Positions 58,083 through 64,000 of a stretch of DNA of 64,000 nt are shown here, in pieces (within the stretch, counting starts at the first letter, position 1; each line of letters opens with the position of its first letter). This stretch comes from Podocnemis expansa (taxonomy: Eukaryota > Chordata > Testudines > Podocnemididae), in assembly GCA_007922195.1 (NCBI GenBank), contig ML681995.1:20451924-20515923 (forward strand). The letters run 5' to 3'. The notes under the pieces are model-generated. The model searched no databases and had not been told where the DNA came from. It saw only the letters and a program-made list of their open reading frames with translations. Made by a program: the position numbers and the translations under genes.

Positions 58083-58550
58083 ATACACACTGATTGGGAT
58101 CCTTGAACTTGTGTACTCCTTGGAGTGGGTTCAGATACCTAGAGCTCTGCTTGCCTCCTTCTTGTACTGGTGGTAGGGGGTAGAGGAGATGGGGAGAACT
58201 ATGTGTGAGGAGAGAGACAGGGCAGATGGCAGTACTCTCCCAAGCCCACTCTTTTGTGCCAAAATACACTGTTGCCAAGTAGATTGTGCAGGTCTTCACA
58301 CTATGGTCCTCCCTCTTTTCATATGCTTTGATGACCAAAGCAACAGTTGATAATGGTAACATTTAAGTATTGCATTAGGCACCTGAGTTAGCATCCCCTG
58401 AGTTGACTAGCCCAGGACTAGCACAGCTAGAGTCTCAGGTTCTGTAAATGCAGGCACTGCATCAGCCAACCTTGAAAATGTGAACCAAATGCATCTCAGT
58501 AACCTCTATGGCTGGAAATTCTTTTTAATGAAAACCTGTAATTTTTAGAA

Positions 58551-59061
58551 CAGTGGTTCTCAAACATATTTGATCATCCTCCCCTTCTTTCTGTTTGTAA
58601 TAGTTTATGCTTTGCCCCCCACCACAAAACTATAGATATGAATAAAAAAACCCAACATACATCTCTCACTAAAAATTAAAATCAGTAAGGGATTGATTCA
58701 AACAAACAGAGTCAACGATCCATTGTAATGAGACCAAAAACAAAGCTTCGACTATGGACGATGCCTACAATTAAACACACACACCACGTTGTAGCAAATG
58801 GATTAACATACAGATAGCAAGAACTTTGTCTAATGCTATGTAGGCTTAACTGACATCTGTCAAAATGCACACTGCCATCTAGTAACAAATGCACAGCACC
58901 ACCCTATGAGGACCTGATATGTCTCCGGGAATCAACCTTTCTAGTTATTCATAGCTGTGGGTAAAATGTGAGCACCACTTCCTCCCGAAGCTTCTCTCCC
59001 ACCCCCAGAATATATTCCATGCTCCACGAGAGTGATTCATTCCCTAGGTTGAGAACTTCTG
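58551..59061. mobile_element. 511-bp hAT element, diverged
   Basis: Begins CAGTGGTTCTCAAAC and ends TTGAGAACTTCTG (inverse CAGAAGTTCTCAA). The flanks TTTTAGAA (58543-58550) and TTCCAGAG (59062-59069) differ at three sites, all transitions. Mostly AT-rich and non-coding. Confidence 0.7.
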
Positions 59062-59121
59062 TTCCAGAGCAAGAAGGCATCATGAAAGAGGTGCTGGCTC
59101 ACCATTTTCAGATAATGATGA

Positions 59122-59877
59122 GCACACAACCTAGGAACATAAAAACAGCCACAGTGGGTCAGAAAAAACAGTCCATCTAACTCCGTATTCTATCTTCTGA
59201 CAGTGGCCAATGCCAGAAGTTTTAGAAGGAATGAACAGAAGAGGTAACAATCAGGGCTGGCCCAAGGGTTTATGCCATCCTAGGCCAGCAGGGATTTTGG
59301 TGCACCCTTCCCTCCCCCCATGGCCGGTGGCATGGTGCTGCCGGCAGAATCTGGCAGTGGGTGGGGAGCGGCGCCATCGCTGCCGGGGTCTGGCCACAGG
59401 TGGGGGTCCGTCCTCAGCTGGGGAGTGGCACTGCAGGTGGGAGTCCAGCTACGAGCAGGGAGTGGAGCAGCCCTAGCCCAACCTTTGGCGCCCCAGGCAA
59501 CCACCTGGGTCATCTCTATGGATTAACCAGCCCGGGTAACAATCAAATGATCCAAGCTCTGTTGCCCAGTCCCAGCTTCTTGGAAACAGAGGCTAGCAAC
59601 ACTTCGGGTATGGTTTTGCATCCCTGCACATCTTGGCTAATAACCATTGATAGACCTATCCTTCATAAATTTACCTTGTTCTTTTTGAACCTTGACTCTT
59701 TTGAGTCTTGGCTTTCGTAACATCCCCTGGCAAAGAGTTCCACAGGCTGACTATGTGCTATGTGAAGAAATACTTCTTTTTGTTTTATTTTAAATCACTG
59801 CCTATCGATTGCATCTCTTCTTGTGTTATGAGGAGGAGTAAAAAAAACATTTCCTTGCTTACTTTCTCCACAGAAGA
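59122..59877 (-). repeat. CR1 3' fragment interrupted by a hAT element
   Basis: On the plus strand: CCTAGGAACATAAAAACAGCC, CTTCTGACAGTGGCCAATGC, then (after the insertion) AACAGAGGCTAGCAACAC, GAGTTCCACAGGCTGACTATG and TGTGAAGAAATACTTC. This order is known for antisense CR1 3' ends. Confidence 0.8.
59252..59535. mobile_element. 284-bp GC-rich hAT element with perfect 8-bp target duplication
   Basis: Begins CAGGGCTGG and ends CCAGCCCGG (one mismatch). GTAACAAT occurs on both sides (59244-59251, 59536-59543). Inserted in CR1, hence younger than it. Confidence 0.9.
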
Positions 59878-60019
59878 TCAGGTGCTTTTAAAAGATGTCA
59901 AGCTGGCAGTCATAAATCACTCATTATTGCCTTTGGAAATCCTGGCCAAAGAGCCCTGTGTTCTGGTGTCACTGGGCTGCATTGCACAGCAAGTTGGGAT
60001 GTTCCCTTGGCAACTTCAG

Positions 60020-60165
60020 GGTTATAGCCTTTATTATATATTTGTAATCACACTAGCCCCCAGCGGCCACAATCAGGATGATGGCCCGATTCTCCCAAGT
60101 GCTGTACAAAGCATAGTCTCTGCACTGGTGCACTTTGGGATGAAAGACACTACCAAAATGCATTA
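60020..60165. repeat. Old dispersed repeat related to 62715-63055
   Basis: CACACTAGCCCCCAGCGGCC, CAATCAGGATGATGGCCC and AAGTGCTGTACAAAGCATAG resemble the block AAGTGCTGTAGAAATACAAAG at 62.97 kb. Possibly an old amniote DNA-transposon relic. Confidence 0.45.
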
Positions 60166-60189
60166 AAAAAGACCTTTCATTCCCTAGTG

Positions 60190-60290
60190 AACTTCAAAGA
60201 GTCTGATGAAGTGGGATTTTTCCCCCAAAAGCTCATGTGATAAATAAATCTGTTAGTCTTTAAGTGCCATAGGACTCCTTGCTTCTTTTG
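60190..60290 (+). repeat. Penelope-type terminal repeat (family 1)
   Basis: GTCTGATGAAGTGGGATTTTT, CCCCCAAAAGCTCATGTGATA, GTTAGTCTTTAAGTGCC and ATAGGACTCCTTGC. It retains CTGATGA at 60203-60209; the GAAA block reads CAAAA. Confidence 0.8.
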
Positions 60291-60316
60291 CAATACATAG
60301 ACATTGTGCCCAACCC

Positions 60317-60342
60317 CTTTTATTTTATTTTATTTTATTTTA
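60317..60342. repeat. TTTTA pentanucleotide microsatellite
   Basis: Five units of TTTTA. Confidence 0.9.
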
Positions 60343-62714
60343 ATTAAGGAAGGTCATTGGCAAAAAGAACCAATTGGTTTCAATAGGTGCAAGAGTGGTT
60401 CTCTAATTGGATTTATGTACCACTTTCTACCTCCAGATAAGATGGATTTTTCATTTTCCATGCTGTGCACAAGCAAGATAAGCATATGGGAAAACCTAGC
60501 CAGTACAGAAAATGTTTATTCAGAATTCTGTTTACTAGTGTAGTACATTTAGCTTTGGGTAGGAAAACATGGTTTTAAATGGAAATAATAAGACTACTCA
60601 GTTTTCACCTCTTCAAATATTTTTTCCTGGCAATATCCAGGACCTTTGCATACACAGACAGCATTGATCAGTCTCTCAGTTTACTTTGCTTTGATGTATC
60701 CTTCATGAAATGCATGTAAACAGAATACATAAAGATGTACATACTAGAAACCCTCTTTTGGGACAGCTAGCAACAATGGGCCCTCTAGCCATGACCCATT
60801 CAAACCAGACTAGACAGAAGTCCATAAAACACAAAGCTATTCTACTCTATAACCATGGATACATATTCTGAAGACTGGTCATTTCATTTGGTGCAATGAA
60901 AAAGCCACACCATATTTACGTTTCCCATTATAAAATGCCAGCAATTGGGTGGATTCATGTTTATCACTAGTTATTCATTTCCTTGCCTGTCTGACCACTG
61001 CTGATTTGCCCTCTCATTTAAAGTATTCAGCTCTACCAGGCATCTGTTTTGGTAATGGCTTTAATCTGTTTACTCACCTGGAAGGCGGAAAAATGCTACA
61101 TAGTTCACCCTGTTCCCTTCTGTAATTGAAACCTAACCCCAGACTACAGACAATGCTGTTTTGCCTAAGCCAAGGGGATGGTAATAGCTCTGCTGCTCCT
61201 TTCTGTATCAAGGCAGTTCTCAGCAGCCAATAGCTAAGAGCATTCAAACTAGATCTATGATTAAAAGAGTCTAAACTGAGGAGTTACTGGGAACTACAGC
61301 TCAACATCCTATCTGGAACAGGCACTGTGGAGATAGAAGACCCTGTGTCATCCTAACAATCTAGTGAGATGCAACGTCATCTGTCTGGATTAAAAATTTA
61401 ACAATCTTTCTTCCCTCTGACTTTTGTTGTTCCATTTTAGTCCAACACCACCCCTGTGATTCCTCTGACTGTACTGTAGTCAGCAAATTAAAGGGATCAA
61501 TTCATCACCTTTTCAAAACAGCTGGCACCAGAACTATCTAGCCACATGTCAGTGGCTGGAGCTCTCTATGATACCACATTTTAAAGACGCTAACCCCTAT
61601 TCTGTGCATCTCCCCTTTTCCTGCGACAGTCATTTCACATCACCTAAATTTAAGATCAAAATGTCTCTATTGAAGAACTTCACCTTCACAGTGTGGGTAA
61701 GGAGGAGACTGGAATGTTATCATATTTTACAAGATTATTCCGTATAACCAGACAAGGAAGTGAGCTCAGATTGAGACCATTCAAATAATATTTATAAGGA
61801 AAAACATGAGCGCTAATAGATAGCTGCTAGAAGCGAGACAAAACATCCAATACCTGCTACCATTTCATTCTCCCTGCCCTTCCCATCTTGCTCATTTTTA
61901 AAAAATTACAGCATTAACACATGAGAATCCAAGTCTCCAAGTAGAAGTAGGAACAAGCAGAGGGGAAAGGGAGACAAATTTATTCCATTTCAAGAGTGAG
62001 AGAAATGCTTTTTAGAGACGGGTTTGGGTAGCTTGAAGAGGATGATGAAAGCTGTCTTCTGGACCTCCATTACAACTATTCACTTGTGTGTGTCTGTTTA
62101 CCTCTAGCACTAGGTGTTTCTGATTAGCAAAAATCAAAAAGTAAACAAAAACAAAAGGATGGCCTTTTTAACATCTTTGAAGTGCTCCAAGAGCCCTTAG
62201 TTAATAAAAGCAAATAATTTCTTCTTGAAGCTGTTAAGCGTAAACAGAATGAATCAACTGTTACGGGCCTCTACTTTCCCACTGTGGGAAAAAATAGCAT
62301 CCTCTCTCTCCTGCGTGCCACCTCATCTTTAAAGACAACCTTCTAATCACTCTGAGCAGTAAATTATCTTATCTGAAGCATCATTTCTTATCTTTCCTCT
62401 TTGCAAACAATATATGACCTTCCAGCCATGCTACAATGCTTCCTTAAGATTCTTGCTGGCCACTCAACAAGCTTTCTACCTACTAAACTATCAAGCTAAT
62501 GAAGTTCCTAAAATGTATCTTTGGGTGCTGTTTTTGCCTATATGAGGGGGAAAGACTGGCTGAAAGTAAAAAAGGGAAAATGAAGTAGAAAGAAGTAACA
62601 CGCTTTTTAAAAAAAATCAATCTAAAACTCTAAAAGATGAAGAATCAAGTTGATCAAGTGTGGGTCACTTTTTTGTGTCTACTACTACTTCAGCTAAGGG
62701 AGTGATTTTTTAAA
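60343..62714. other. Anonymous intronic interval, no gene seen
   Basis: No coding-like frame, RNA gene or bounded repeat recognised. Confidence 0.5.
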
Positions 62715-63055
62715 AATTATTATTATTTGCACTTCTGTAATGCCTCTGAGCCACAGGCGTGAACCAGGACCTGAATGTAGGAGCACCACTGGCCTGGGAA
62801 AAGATCCAGGGCTCAGCATGCTGGGACTCAGGGCTCACATGCCGCCACTGTGGCTGCCGCTGCAACCGCCACTGTGGGCGACCTGGCGGCAGACACAGGG
62901 CTTGGGCGCTGGGACTAGGGGCTCAAGCCCTGTAAGCCCCAAGCCTGCGACGCCCCTGCCTGAATGTGCTAAGTGCTGTAGAAATACAAAGAAAAAGATG
63001 GTCCGTGCCCCAAAGACCTTACAACTAATGCTATCCACTTCTGTGGTTGGGCAAA
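62715..63055. repeat. Old dispersed repeat hosting a hAT element
   Basis: GAACCAGGACCTGAATG on the left resumes after the insertion as TGCTAAGTGCTGTAGAAATAC, GATGGTCCGTGCCCCAAAGA and CCTTACAA, an order known from an old reptile and bird repeat. Confidence 0.55.
62778..62958. mobile_element. 181-bp GC-rich hAT element with perfect 8-bp target duplication
   Basis: CCTGAATG occurs at 62770-62777 and 62959-62966. The ends TAGGAGCACCAC and GCGACGCCCCTG are inverted repeats that differ only by transitions, as expected from decay of methylated CpG sites. Confidence 0.85.
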
Positions 63056-63627
63056 GCAACTAAACACTATAGAGATTTATTATTTATTCCTTCATTGTTC
63101 AAATGCCTTTCTGTGTAGAGTTTGAGGGGTGCTGGTACATACTGTATGCAGCATTAACAAGTGTCATTCGGCTTTCCCAATCTCATAAACTTCATAATCT
63201 TCACACAATTCTAAGAATTAATCTGCATAGCTATCAAGATGTAGCACACACATCTTCAGAGAGAATGTAATCACAAGCCTGATATGGAGATTATTTTAAA
63301 TTACACTTAAGCTTTAACAAAAGGGGGGTCAATTACATACAGAACACTGCATGACACCCAATAACAAATCTACAACAGTCCTTCCTAATCCTCACATATT
63401 TCATATGAAGCAAAACAAAGATTAAAATGGGGTAGACATTTTAAGCACAGAAGGTGGAGAGGGACATTACTTAATTTGAAAGTTAGCAGTGAACCTTTCA
63501 AGATAGTGACTATAAAGATAGTAGAGCTAACAGCCATACCAAATTGAATGCAACATTAATGTACAGTATGGACATATAATGGATAATCTATACTTGCATT
63601 AAAGAAAAACTATGGAAAACTTATTCC

Positions 63628-63845
63628 AAAGGGGTCATCCTGTTACTCTAGTTCGGCAAAACAAACTAGGAGTCCTATGGAACTTTTTAAGACTAAACAG
63701 GGAAGCATAAGGCATTTTAATTTCCTCTGATTCTGTAAGTTTCCCATCTTCAAGCATCTGAGAAAAGTGGGATTTTCTCCATGAAAGCTCATGCAATAAA
63801 TAAATGTGTTAGCCTTTAGAAGTGCCACAGGACTCCTTGCTTGTT
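63628..63845. repeat. Inverted pair of Penelope-type terminal repeats (family 1)
   Basis: The minus-oriented copy 63628-63705 (GGGGTCATCCTGTTACTC, GGAGTCCTATGG) is followed by a plus-oriented copy 63751-63845 (CTGAGAAAAGTGGGATTTTC, CATGAAAGCTCATGC, CCACAGGACTCCTTGCTTG). GAAA is kept; the CTGANGA core reads CTGAGAA. Confidence 0.78.
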
Positions 63846-64000
63846 TTTATGGAAAACCTGATATCTTTTACACCAGATTAAAAATGAAAAAACACAATTT
63901 AAATCCCATGTTAAAAGATGTGACAAACAAAAGAAATATGTTTGTCATTAAAGTAGGATGATTTTCAGTAAAAAGGTACCGCCTGAGAAGTTTTACTGTT

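Noticed and set aside
57628..58362. Frames of 123 and 157 codons
   Set aside because: They overlap the GC-rich palindromic segment and a hAT-like terminus, with no domain.
1..64000. CRISPR arrays, operons, bacterial promoters or integrases
   Set aside because: The window is vertebrate nuclear DNA; the regular repeats seen are microsatellites and transposons, not spaced direct repeats.

Overview
This is a vertebrate nuclear window of low gene density. Reptile origin is likely, most probably a turtle, with a crocodilian as the alternative. I infer this from the repeats: CR1 LINEs, a Penelope-like element and its detached terminal repeats, a tRNA-headed SINE joined to a CR1-type tail, several hAT elements with 8-bp target duplications, and Harbinger-like elements with GGG termini and TWA-type flanks. 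Prokaryotic features (operons, ribosome binding sites, CRISPR arrays) are not expected and none were seen.

The one confident protein-coding feature is the large coding exon of LPAR1 (lysophosphatidic acid receptor 1) on the minus strand at 49564-50311, with a clear acceptor and donor. It covers the N-terminus through the start of transmembrane segment 6. The final coding exon (TM6 remainder, TM7, C-tail) was not found at lower coordinates and the short upstream coding exon was not found at higher coordinates. The window therefore looks like intron - exon - intron of one gene, with at least about 49.5 kb of intron downstream and 13.7 kb upstream. A second stretch worth testing is an interrupted 162-codon minus-strand frame at 52718-53203.

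Layout: 1-5.4 kb holds a hAT end, a CR1 fragment broken by two DNA transposons, and a Harbinger-like element with internal palindromes. 5.4-22.8 kb is mostly anonymous with scattered repeats, including a 525-bp hAT at 16.5 kb. 22.8-24.6 kb is a decayed Penelope-like element (reverse transcriptase plus GIY-YIG remnant) and 24.7-25.4 kb a Harbinger-like element carrying a hAT. 27.8-32.8 kb is a nearly complete but dead Ty3/gypsy LTR retrotransposon with both LTRs, primer site and polypurine tract, inserted into a Harbinger-like element whose uninterrupted relative lies at 7.9 kb. 34.5-37.8 kb is a long CR1 with endonuclease and reverse transcriptase remains. 41.6-44.1 kb lies between two inverted hAT ends but contains a MIR relic. 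45.5-46.2 kb is repeat-poor and has three AP-1 consensus sites. 54.6-63.9 kb again alternates terminal-repeat pairs, hAT insertions and CR1.

The most interesting non-genic signal is that the Penelope-type terminal repeat, present in about eight copies, contains a CTGANGA - hairpin - GAAA arrangement resembling a hammerhead ribozyme core. The sequence alone does not prove activity, and all copies here look damaged or variant.
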